From positions 85,061,486-85,125,485 of the forward strand of contig CM031858.1 in assembly GCA_018697195.1 (NCBI GenBank): a stretch of 64,000 nucleotides of DNA. Direction: 5' to 3'. Shown one piece after another: positions 48,306 through 61,100 of this stretch (its first letter is position 1; each line of letters starts with the position of its first letter). The DNA is from Certhia americana. Lineage: Eukaryota; Chordata; Aves; Passeriformes; Certhiidae. Below the pieces are notes generated by a model, which had not been told where the DNA came from, searched no databases, and saw only the letters and a list, made by a program, of their open reading frames with translations. The position numbers were made by a program, and so were the translations under genes.

Positions 48306-48337
48306 TGGATGAGGTTATTTGGTGTAGTAATCTGGTA

Positions 48338-48415
48338 GACTTTTTGATCTTTTCATTTTGATGTTAGTGAACAACTTGAACAGGCTCATGTCTTTTTGCA
48401 AGGTTCTATATCAGT
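48338..48415 (+). repeat. Dispersed 78-bp repeat, copy B
   Basis: Same orientation as the copy near 45.1 kb, about 3.2 kb away, with six substitutions and no indel. The intervening DNA holds a CR1 fragment and the ERVL LTR. Confidence 0.88.
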
Positions 48416-51400
48416 AGTTCAGTATATGTGCATACACAGGTGCAGGATATCTTTTAAGTATTAGAAAAATCCTTGTAACAAAATTAAAATATTCTCTCAT
48501 CTCTATTTTTTCCTCTTACAACAAGCGATACCAAAACAGTATATTCAGAGGTAGAGTTGATACTTTTACTGAAAGCCGATTCAAATGGTCCATAAAAGCT
48601 TTGGGTTTGGCTGCTGACAAACCAGATATTGGATGTACCTCTTTTAGTTAAAAAACATCTTTCAGAAATAGTAGCAAAAGAACTCTTTAAAAGCAAGGTT
48701 TCTGTCACTTCCATTGTTCATTTCAGCATTCAATAAGATAAATGTTACAGAGTATAATGGACATTCATTTATCAGCATTTAATGGGAAAAAATTCATATC
48801 CTATACTGTCTATAATCAAATGCTTTAGGAGAAAAGTAAGGTATTGCTCAACAAAGAAAAAGATCTAATTTGTATCAAATTCATAACATAGTACATCAAA
48901 TATATTTTTGAAAAAATGATACCTTATGTCACCTACTGAATTGGACTTGTCAGGTGCTGGACTAAGTCACTTATATCATTCACAACATCACATACATCCT
49001 TCTTAGTAGCACATAAATCTACTGAATTGAATAAATCTCTAGTTGCAGAAGACCCACAGTAAACTGATTGAGTTTCCATTCATGTTTGTCTGGAGGTAGA
49101 GTCAGATGTTTGTTTTTTAGAGGTGTACATTCCTGGGAAATGAAATGCTTGATATAAATCTGACATAACATTTTTTGAAATATCCATGTTAAGACCAGGA
49201 CTGATTGTATGAGCAGCTGAAATTTGTGCATCAATGTACTACAGCACTCAGATCCACTTTCTAGGAGACACCAATCATGTGAAAGGGGTGAAATCACTGG
49301 CAGAAAAGGTTTAGGTCAGCAACAGCTCTACAGCAAGGACAATTACTTATAACTGACAGCGTGGCTTTAGACATACAACAGTTTGGCAGAGGGTTCAGGT
49401 GTGCAGAGAACAATATTCATCAAAGTGAGAAAAAAAGACAGTAGAGGAAACAATCAACTCTTTTTCATGTGTACTTGCTTTTGTCTGGATCTTTGCTAAA
49501 AGAATTCTTTAGTTCTCCTGCACCTGTCTCTACCTTAAATTTTGTAGCTTTCTTTATGATTGTGTCTCTTTGCATCATTTTATGTAATGCTCAAAGTATG
49601 GGAATAGATAAAAACCACAACATCCAAACTCTGATTATGAGCTGGGCCACGAAATGTTTCTAGCCGTGTAACTTTGGTTGGACATCTGCATTTTAAGTAA
49701 TCTGGAGAAGTGATATGCATTGGAAATGACAGTGTTTTATTTAAAAGGAAGCTTTCAGTACAAGAAGGGAAAAAAATCTGCCATCAGAAAAAAGTGCTTC
49801 ACTAGGAAAAATAACTAACAAAGAGAATAATTATCTCTTTCCCTGAGGAGCAGGAATGGCATCTCCTCTATACAGAACTGCAGGTGAGCTCTTCCCCGAG
49901 TGGAAATATTGTTGAAAACCAGTTTTGGGTGGAGTCATGCAGACAGGGAGGAATAGTAGATCTCCAAATGAATGCAATTAGTCTGCCAGAAGCTTGTGAA
50001 TACAGACTGTAGTAAGTGAAGAAGAAAAGCTAAGGCAACAGTTGGTATGGAGTGACATGCATGGGGTAGCCTTTACCAGAAATCAATAACATATAGTGTT
50101 TCCAGGGTGAGTATCTATAGAAAATGTTTAAGAAGCAATAAGAGTAATTAATGTTTTCTTAAAGAAGCAACAAACCTGGCCATTATCACTGACTAGTGAG
50201 TGTGAGTTGCATGAGATATGGATACTGAATAATGATATTCTTATTTCCTACCCTGGACACACAGCAGTTCAGTTATTACTGCAAATCTTGAATATTACTG
50301 TCCTATTTTATCATTCTTTAAGAATGGCAGGCTGGAAGACCAATAACCTTTTATTATATAGAGTCTATAACATCTTTTTAATTTTCCCTGATGTCCTATA
50401 GTTTTACAGTGTCCTCCTCTTTTATCTGCAGATATTCAGCTGCATTTCATTCCCTGTACTAATGTAACTGGATGTGGTAAATTATTAGAGGTTTCTTAAT
50501 GAGATATTTAAGTTGTAGAAATAAAAGAAATTTATTTTTTGTTTGTTTTTTAGTTCACTGCAAAATTTTTCATACGGAAAATGAATTAAGATTTTTTTAG
50601 AAGATATTCAAGATAGACTTTGTTTCATAATCCTTGCAAAATCCATGAAATCATTGCTCTTTCAATGGTATTTTTCTCAACTGAAAAGCTATTTATAAAA
50701 GGGTAGAAATAGTCCTGAAATTTGAGCAAAGATATTTGAAGATTATCCTAACATTTTCCATAATTTTCCATAATACCATCGCTGGTTTGAACTCCATCTC
50801 TCAACAGGAAATGAAGAAAATTCTTATTCTAGTTTGTGATATTCTTCTGTATTTTAAGATGGCTTTTTTGTAAGGAACAGTTGTTTTTTAGTTAAATCAC
50901 CTTGAGCTGAAATCATTGATGTTTTCAAATGGTGCAAATGGAATTTTTTTATTTAACAGAGAGCCTTCAAGGTGTAATTGCTCTCCCAGGTTCAGCAGAG
51001 TTTTTGTTCTGTTCTTACAAAATCTCAACTAATATAGATTTTAATGTTCAAATTCTGCTGAGTTTGGAAGTAGCTGGTCACTGATGGGGACAGACACATC
51101 AGGATTTGCAATTTAGCTGTCTGCAATTTTTGTGATGCATGTGGCAGGCTACAAGCTCCTGCTATCCTTATTCTGCATTTTTCAACATTAACACAAATTA
51201 AAAAGAAGCAAGGCTTTTACTGTTATTAGGAATTGTCAGCTCCAACTCTAGAGCTTTCATTCAGGTCCAAAATCTATTTCTAATTTGAAAGACAAAAGAG
51301 TGCACTTGATAGTGCATCTGATAGTATACCAGGTGATATTTTGCCTTGTATCACCAGAACTGTGATACCATGCACAGCAGAAATCAGTTCACATTTGAAA

Positions 51401-54279
51401 TTTGAAATTAATCTCCTCTCTCACTGCCCTGGTACCTGCATATATTGCTTATGAGATATGTTTTTTCTCACAGTACTACTTTCCTATATAAGGTACCGCT
51501 GCATATAAAATAGGATTTTCAACCCTGACTCAATTTTTCCCCAAATCCTACAAATTAAGATCTGTCTAAACACCATGCAGAAGTGGGAAAAGATTAAGGA
51601 GAGGATAAGCAAAATTTAAAACATTATATTTGCATCTTCTATGACTATCATATATATGCCAGTCACTGTATATACATTCCTGGAGATCTGTCAATACAGA
51701 TAAACTTTCTCATATATAGTTTAAGGTATTCAGGCCTATGCAATGGGTACATACAAAGCCTTGGAATTCTGAACAAAAGAATATATTTAGAAGAATATTT
51801 GTAAGTTATTTAGTTTCTTGATTAATTCATTATTATTACTTTCAATCTCCGATGCATTTAGTCTTTAAAAGTAATGGGTTTTTTTATTAATTATCTAAAA
51901 TATGTTCAGGTAGCAATCCACAAGAAAACAATTCTCTTTACAGACCTGTGTTATGCTGCTGATTTTGGTGGCACATCAAATTAAAAACCGGGTAGGGACA
52001 TTTTGACTGTATTATGTAAGAAAGGGGATGTAATTAAACATCTATATTTATCTAAAGAAAAGGGTAAAAGTAATAGATAAAAAAGGTTAAAGGCATAAAG
52101 ACTTTTTCTTAGATGTGCTCCATAACTAAATAATTTTCATTTTAAAACCAATTGGAGGCAATTCCTTTAGAGGTGATTAAAAGTTCAGGGAAAGGTTTCT
52201 TTCTTTTATTTTTTTTCCCTAACTATTTACACGTAATGTCTTCATCTTGTTAAAAATACAGACTTTATAGTGCTTTTGCAATATAGTCACCAAGGTATTC
52301 AGATTCAATATGACCAACTCATTAATCCAAAATCTAAAATCTGGTAATAGTAAGATGGCTGCTAGATTTGTTCATGCTAAACCCCCTAAAAAAAAAAAAA
52401 AAAAAAAAAGACAAAAGAAGAAGAACTATGAGATTTGGGAGGAATGGAAATAATCTTTAACATAAAATGGACAAAATGTCTCAGGACATGATGAATAATA
52501 CATTAGAAGGTTGAAGAGAAGATCTAAAAGTGTGAGAGCACAATTGAAAGAGAGTGCTATTACAAAAAGAAAAAAAGAAGTGCTATTACAATGACATCTG
52601 GATAATTTATGATACAGCTGCTGAGCCTCCAGAGGCAGGAAGTCATTTCTCTGAGAACAATAATGAATGACACAGGATAAAGCAATATGTTGCTTTTAAT
52701 TAATGAAACCTGTACTGATTAAAACAAGAAACAATTAAAAAAAAATAGAAAGAAAAAAGGAAAACTACATAAACTACTGAATTATATGACATGCAAAATT
52801 CAAACATAAGTGGTGCCAAGAAAATTATTCACAGATTAGTTTTTCTACTATAGGGGTAAAAGGGAAATCAGTAAAATTATCCAGTGTCCAAATTAAAACA
52901 ACAGAGAACCCTAGCATTTTTTAGAGAATGCATGTTTATCTTTTAAAATTTGGTTTTTTTAGAGATATGTAACTAAAAGAATAACTTTAAATTTATATTA
53001 TAAATTTACAGGACTGGCATAGATTTACTTACACATGAGACTCCAAGTATAATCTTCAAATTAGAACTCTCCAAAACACCCATGAAAAGAATAGCATTCA
53101 ATTTCATTGTGGTACCATTACCTTCAGTGCATCTATTAGTGTTTCTGAGAAACAAAATATTAGGTTAGATGGCACTTTACTGGGATTCAGATGATTTGAA
53201 CACAAATAATAAAGAGTGTTCTAATTATTTTTTCTTTGACATAATTTTCAACTGCGTAAATTCTCATGCATAAGTTTGCATTTCTTAGCACAGTGATACC
53301 ACTCATAATTTATTATAAAATTCACCTTTGCTTTTTATTGCTTCAATCTTTCATTCATGAGGAAAGGAAAGAAAAAATGTTAACAATTTAATCTGAAGTC
53401 CTGTATGCACAAACAACAGCGTGAAAAAAATCTATATTTTATGCTCATTTGAAATGACATCTGATTTTGTTCTGTTTTCAAAAAAAATATTTTTGTTTGT
53501 TGTAAGAAAGCCAAGGACAGGAAACTTAGAAAAATTGTCCTGCAGCAATCAAAATTACTAGAAACTTATAGAATTAGAGCTACTGCAATAATAATTTTAA
53601 TACAAATGTAGCTCTATTTACCAAAACACTGAAAAATAGTTGACTATCTCAATATGATCTAAAAACAAGGAGAAATACCTCCATAAGCTGATGTCTGCTA
53701 CAGTAATATGGATGACACTAAAAATGAAATTAACAGTATGTTCCTCTTCCTAAATTTCTTTAAATAACCGTTTATATTCCTTAATAAGATAAGAAAGAAA
53801 GGTGGGCAAAATTTTTAAACATAAAGACATTTCTTTTATGAATGGACATATGTTGCTATAGGAAGACCATAAACTGAAATTTTTTCCACAGGTATTTGTG
53901 AACCTGTAGTAACAAATTTAACTGAATGGGGATAAACTCTATTGCATTTGTTTTCTTATCCAGGTTTACAAAGCACTAAAAGACACACAACACTTTTTCT
54001 AATCAAGCATCCAAATAGTTACTGCAAGTTGCATTACTGCTAAAAAGTACAAAGACAAAAATGTATTCAGTAATACAGTGAAATGTGGTAAGACTTATGA
54101 CATGGTGAAATGATTGTTAATTAAAAAAATAAAAAAAAGTTTTGGGCACAATTCTTCACTAAGATGTAATTATTTACACCAGGAAAAACATTGTTAAGTA
54201 CATGTGTTTCATACCTCTTTTGAGTGGGTATAAAATACTCCCAGTTATAAAACAACACAAGCACGTTCACTTCTTCAAC
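48416..54279. other. AT-rich DNA, no gene or recognised transposon
   Basis: Nearly 6 kb with no supported exon. Holds an A23 tract at 52388-52410 and a small duplicated 'gtgctattacaa' near 52553-52592. Confidence 0.45.
52388..52410. repeat. A23 homopolymer
   Basis: Uninterrupted A run after 'acccccta'. No upstream poly(A) signal in a transposon context was recognised. Confidence 0.95.
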
Positions 54280-54900
54280 TCATTTGGGTGGGAACTTTAT
54301 CACTGGCTTTGACAGACATGCAGAATTATGTCCAAGACTCTCTGCATATACCAAATGCAGATTTCTTATGGCTAGACAGGGGCTTTTTCTGCGATGTAGG
54401 CTGAGTCCAAAAGAAAAGAATGATAGGTAGCTATATTTCACACTGACTAAATCCCCACATCTCCACAGTTGTTGACTCATCCTTTGTTTCTTCTTAACAG
54501 AATGTTGGACAGTTTTTGCCAAAAAACATTTTGGAACATAGTGCTGCTTGGGAGCACTATATGGCCACCCTGTGGTGACCATAAGGAATCCTGTTCATCT
54601 GGCCACAGGTGCAACTGCATTTCCTTATCTCCAGGGTCAAGATCAACATCAGTGCTGTGGAGAAATTAAATGTGCCCAACTTTGTGCAGGCTGAGCATTC
54701 TCCACCTGTAATTATTCCTGTCTGGCTGCCCGGAAACCTCCAGGCTCCCATTTCTGCTCAGCCTCTTTCTGATGTTGACATTCTCCCTTCCTGGCTGGGC
54801 AGGTGCACACTTATGCTGGAGTTATTCTTGGAGGCAAAGCTGAATTGTGGTCATCTGCATTTCATTAGAACTGAGGCTTTCAAAAATTGCTTTTTTTTCC
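54280..54900. other. Unclassified GC-richer island
   Basis: Base composition is clearly richer in G and C than the flanks. Open frames of 64-104 codons lie on both strands. On the plus strand an acceptor-like 'tttgtttcttcttaacag' (to about 54500) precedes 54501. A frame at about 54582-54923 reads through with varied residues (for example PVIIPVWLPGN), and a weak donor-like 'ggcaggtgc' lies near 54803. None of the frames resembles a family I know. An old transposon remnant, a pseudogene piece or a lineage-specific exon are all possible. Confidence 0.3.
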
Positions 54901-55026
54901 CCAAATATTGCAACTTAAAATAATTTGCAGAAAGTTTATGATGAGAAAGCAAAAAATTGCTAGGACTCACATTATTTTCAAACATCAAGCACTTCCAATA
55001 ATAATAATATTTTCTTAAAACCCCTG

Positions 55027-55166
55027 AACAACACACACACACACACACACCCACACACACACACACACACCCACATACACACAAAACACCACAAAAAACC
55101 CAACAACGCCCCCAAAAACGCCCCCAAACCCCCCCAAAAATCCAAACCAAACCCAAAATACCCCCC
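55027..55166. repeat. (CA)n microsatellite grading into C/A-rich tract
   Basis: About 20 CA units with CCA interruptions (55027-55081), followed by 85 bp made almost only of C and A. The opposite strand encodes Cys/Val/Gly-rich nonsense. Low-complexity expansion. Confidence 0.95.
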
Positions 55167-58100
55167 AATTATATGTCCTACTAGCTTTATGAATATAGTC
55201 TTGTTTCTTGTTAATGCTATGAATTCACTAAAGGAAGCCGTCCAGAACTTGATACATCACCCTGGGGCAAATTATAATTAGCATTGCATATTTACAACTT
55301 GTGATTAGATACCAAGAGATTTTTCAAAGCTAGCATAAAAAGTTACAATGAAGGTGATAATGATTCTTTTGGAGAGATATTTCTTTGTTCATTTTAGCAT
55401 TCTCATAAATGTTTAAATAATATAAATTAGGCTTCCAAGACAATTAATTTGTCTGTTTCTCATTTTCAGTGATGTATTTTAATTACACTTCCATGTTTCT
55501 AATCTTCAGAAAGGGAGACAGCATGCAATGATCATGAAATGCAAAAGCAGTAAAAGTCCAAAAGGATAATGGAACAAATTCCACAGTTTTCTGCCTTTGT
55601 CTCATCCCATATAATTTCATAATATGGAGAAAGATGTTTAAATCCTATGAACTTTGAATTTGATAGGGCATGCAAAGCTCATATTATAATGTGGGTGAAA
55701 GATGAATTTTGGTTCATCTTGAATGATTCACACTAAATTTGGTCCATGAATTAAAACCAATATGTGAAATTTTTGTATTACAATAGACAGGGTTAATTCA
55801 TTTCTGGTCTAGAATATTTGAATTTGAATAATAAAAATTAATTTCTGGTTTTCAATTCTATTTAATCCTCACTGTTTAATCCTTTGTGTTTGGTCTTAAA
55901 ATATGCTTAATATTGAAGGCATACAACTACAGAATATTTTTGAGTCACTGAACCTTAAAATGGAGAATAGGTGAATCAGAAAGTTGATAATAAGGAAGGA
56001 AAAGGAAAGTGAAACCAACTGTTCTTTTTCTATCATGAGATCTTACCTACAATATCTGCTTTGGTGAGTCCATTCCGAGGCAAATTCATCTATTTAAGCA
56101 TTGAATTGACATTAGTACAGGTAAGTAATTATAAAACATCCATTAAAGAGCAGTATTCCAGATTCATCCTGTACATGTCTACCTAATGCTCAAATATTTT
56201 TCCTTTCATTTACCTGTTCCATCTCTTTTTTTGACCATGATATATTTTTGTTTAATGTGCTGTGAACAATTTCCTTCTGCAACAGAAATTGCATATACAA
56301 TTCCATATTTCAGAATCTGAAGAATATTGGGTCAGATTGTAACACACACCTGTAAGCAGAACAATGTAATGCTTCATTTGGTTTAAAGCTTTCATATTTG
56401 AGACAAATCTTTCCTTATTTTCTCTCCCACCAAGTTTTGTTTAGGAGAATTTTGGAAGTGAAATTCCAATCTTTTCTATTGCTTTTCCAAGATGTTAATG
56501 ATGTTACAAATAGGGTAGTCAGAAGAATTGGTCTCTTCCTCAGAACTTAGAATGGGGAAGAATAAGGCAAATATTTAGGCTCCTTCAGCTAAATACAAAA
56601 ACCCCAAGAAGGATAAATCAAAAAAGAATGAAAGGATGATGAATTCATGAACATTACCATGGTATAATGGTAGGTTATTTCGCTAACCTTTCGGCAGCAC
56701 AGAAGTCACATTAAGTCACAAATTGAGTAGAGGATGAAATATTTGTACTAAGGTTTGCTTTTCAGGATTTTGAGTGCATAAAAGTGCCTTTAAAAAGTGT
56801 ATATGTATTCTGTCTCCTTCCTACTTTGAAGCCTTTTACATCAGGACAGTAAAATGTCAAAAATAACTGAACTGGCACAGACCAATGTAGTCCTATTGGG
56901 ATTTCACATGGCTATTGATTGACTTGTTGCCCTTGATAATTGGTCCTTTTAGTGTAATTTCTATTCTATTTGTATGTACCCTTTTTATGTTTTGGTTCAA
57001 AGTACCCCAAGTCAATAAAAAATTTGCTGCCAATTAATCCACATGCTTACCAGTCTATGACCAACTTGCTCCTAATAAAACAGAGGAAATTCCTAAATTC
57101 CATGATCACTGCAGGAGTGAAACCTAACTGCACCCAGGCACACATTTTGCCCACTCCAGCCTGTTGTTAGTTCTCTGCAAAACCAGTTTTTCCACTGAAA
57201 ATCTAGGCAGAAAATCAGATGTTGTGGCTGTCCTAATTGCTGCATCTTTTGCAAGAGCACATCCATTCCCACTCTAGGAAACAGCTATTGTGTAGCCCAG
57301 CACCATGGATCTTTTAAAGCCTTCTCTCTTCTCACTGTCAAGTTGAAATTCATGTTGCTTTCCCTATATATCCTAGAAAGCTGGAGAAGGAGGTGGAGAG
57401 AAGTAGAGCTGGTTCTGTGTAGTTTCCTGTGCTGAAGTTGGGTGCCCTGATGAAAAGCTATCATATATACAGATTTATTAACTCATGGCTTCCTTTCTGT
57501 ATCTTTCAGTGGCTCACTGCTTTGCATCTTTGCCAAGACAACCGGCTCCATTCTTTCTTTTGATCATGAAATTGTGTTGCAGGAAGTTCATCAGAGGGTG
57601 AGTCTTATTCAGTAGTGGGATTCACTGGGACTATATTTGCAGAGCAAGGTCATAGTTAATAAGGGAAAAACGAATAGGAAAAAAAAAATCAATAAAAACC
57701 AACCCCCCCAACCCCCAAGACCAACAGACCTGCATTCACAGATTTTGTATGGAAAAAAAATGTTTAATTAACAGATGTTTTCAGCTGGTCCATAGCTAAA
57801 ATTACTCATCCTATAAATAAGATAATGATGTAGAAAAAGTAATGGTTAAGAAATGGTACAATAGACAAGCCTTTTGTTTCAGATCCTGATAGAAAAATTA
57901 AAGTTCAGTCACTAGGGAGTCTAGATGACATGTTAAATAAAATTAGGCACTATAATCTAGGTTCCAAATAGGAAGCCCTTTTTACCCCTTATCTTAAAAT
58001 CCCAACATTTGTGAAGCTCAGTCTGAACACTTACATGATTTAAATAGCAGTAGATAAACAGACTGAGACTTCAAAACTATTTTTAAGCGACATTTTCATA

Positions 58101-61100
58101 GCCATTTTCACATATATTTTTTTATTTTTTAAATTAATTTTAAAATTAAAATGATCTGAGATTTGAACTAAATCTGATTTGAAAAAAAAAATGAATCCTG
58201 TGTAAAAGCTACTAGATTTCGTTTTTAATTTCTTTTAAGAAAGTTCAGGATACCTCTGTGATTGCTACAATGACTTTTTATGTCATTGACTAAAGAAGAA
58301 TAAAACAATTGTAATCCTCTAATCCTCACCAACATCCTTCCAAAACTAAACTACATTAATTACACTTGGACAAAAACAATTAATGCTTTAAGAAATTCTG
58401 CCATAGGTGATAATGTTCTTCCAAGCAGAGCAAATAATTAGTCATATGTGGGCTTGAAATGCAGACTGTGTCATTAGCTTCTGGTTGATTTTTGACTGAG
58501 CACAAGTCCTATGGTTTCATGTAACTCACATTATAAGATGGATAGAGAATATCCTTCATGAAAATATTGCATTTATGATTTTTTTTCAAATAAAATTATG
58601 GCATTATTACGATTTGCTTTAATAAACATTCCACTTACTAGACTTGTTTATTAGATTGTTTCTTATTTATTCTTGGAAATTTATATTCACTAAACATTCA
58701 GCTTTAGGGAAATTTTAACACTTACTGAAGTTAATGGGATTGTCCATACGTTTAAAATTAAGTACTTTACATGCTTTCGGGTATCTGAGGTTTAAAGGGG
58801 TGGCAAAACCAATCACAATTCATAGGCACTTCTATGTTTATAACATTAAAAAAGTTCATTATATTTGTCTTTTCTAATTACATTTTAAACAATAGGATAA
58901 GATTAATATTCCTATAAAGTCAAAGCCTTGATTTGTCAATAAGGCACAGAGAAGTTGTCTGTGATATTTTCAGCAAAGCTCGAATACTGCCTTCACTAGA
59001 ACTTGATGATGTTTTTCTTCCCATTGAGGGTTTATTTCAGTTTACCTTCTCTCACAAGTGCAATACTTTCTATAGATCTACTTATAACATATTTTTAAGA
59101 TCTCAAATAAGATACTGATTTTGTATTTATTGCTATTGTAGTGATGCTGAATATAATGTACATTAATATTTAAAATCAAATTGCTTTGTATGAATATGTT
59201 TATTTGTTGTGACAACAGTAGAATGATATAAGAAATCAGAAACTGCATCAACTTTGTTTCTGAATTAAAAGGTGCTTAGACCACATAATTTAGACATTTT
59301 ACAGGTTCATGGAATGACTTAAAAATGAAATTAAGAAAACAAATTTTATTTTACTTTCTAGTTTGCTCAAATTTCAAATATTTTCCTAAGTCTCAATGAA
59401 AAAGTATTCAGAATGAAATCACCTTTAGTTCTTAATATAACAAACATATTACAATTGACATTTCAATGACAATGACCATACTGATCTCCATATCATCTTT
59501 GGAGTTATCACTTCATAGAGCAGTATTAGCAGGTAGTATTTTAAAGAAATAGAGGTGGTACCACAATTATGTCCAAATTTAAGGATACTTATATCTGATA
59601 CTTAGTTATATTTTATGTCATAAACTGAAACCCACAACTAGTTCTAATTAGGGGGATGCATATAAATGTTAGTATTTTACTCCACTACAAATACAAGTAA
59701 TTTAGACTGATGGGCAGCGATCATGGAGAATAGAGTTCACCAATAACCAGAAATCTGAAAGGGAATTGGCAAATAGCTGTCATCTTTTTGGTGCTAGGTA
59801 GAGGTGCTCTCTATGATGAATAGAAACACAAGAGTATCAGAAAGGAATGCATGTGGTTGGTTAAGGTCTACTCCTTAAATTTGGAGGGTTTATATTTCAG
59901 TCTTTATTAAATTGTTCTGACAAAATAAAATTTGTGTCTGACAGCATTCTTTGCAGAAGTTGCCAAAGAGGGCAAAAGGAATTATCATTAGACCTAGAAT
60001 GATTGCCATCCAGCTATTGACATTGTAACTTCACATACCTTTCCACTGCAGCTGGTATAACTTTACATGTGTCTGCCTCTTTCAAACTTCAAATGTTCCA
60101 TTCTGTCCCTCTGCCTCATTTTATGAGACCACCAATTTTTTTTTCAAATTCTTTATTACTTTTTGTATGTTTTAATTTAAAATGGTTAATTTTGCTGCTT
60201 TATAACCCATCTATGTGCTGTTGGATTGGCTGAAGCAAGGAATACTGTACTGAGGAAAGTGGAAGGAGACCAAAGAGCTGGATTGAATAAGATCACACAG
60301 GCATGCAGAATAGGGAGTCTCCTACCCAGGAAAGAGTTTGAAAGAGAGTTGAGTGAGCTGACATGACAAACTGTGCTGATCTTGTGTCCTGCATGGGTGG
60401 ACAAGCCTGGGAGGAGACAGAGCAAGATGTTATTTGGGGTCCCTCTCCTGCCATTGTCTGTGCTCCGCTCTAGGTGCACACAAGAGCTATTATCACAGTG
60501 AGAAACAATACATTTTGGGGTTTGGTTTCTCCTTTCCAGCAGTTTCTACCCAATACAATGGCTCAGGCACTGCTGCTGGAATCCTGTATTTGACCCAGAC
60601 CAAAGGGTTCTCATTTTTCTCTAAAGAACACTACCATGGAAATAGCTGGTGTGGGCTTGCAGAGTTGCATATATTTTTATGATGGCTTAATAATACCTGT
60701 ATTAAGGTAAAAATGTATTTCATTTAGGCTCGTCTCAGATGTTTTGATTTATGATGGTTATTTTCTTTGAAAACATAATGAGAGTGGGTTCACTTAGAAT
60801 CCAGTTAAATGGATTAGGCTTGAAATGTTAATTATTTACTCCTTTTTTATCCTTAAATCTAAAATTTTATATTTGAGTATTTTGCTATTCAATCAGTTAG
60901 GAAGCTTGTTTATTATTCAGACATATATATTGAGAAAACACTATGAATGAAACTGAGAAATGTCTTGGGGTATTTACAGAGAGAGTTTCCAGCAACAAAA
61001 ATGGACTATGAAAATGTATTTTCTTAGCTGAAAAGGAAAAAGGGAAAAAAAATAAAAATTAAGGGATCCAGCATTTAAAAACTGCAGAGAGAGTTAAAAA

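Noticed and set aside
48096..48338. Phe/Gly/Cys-rich frame resembling a membrane peptide
   Set aside because: Caused by a G/T-only low-complexity tract.
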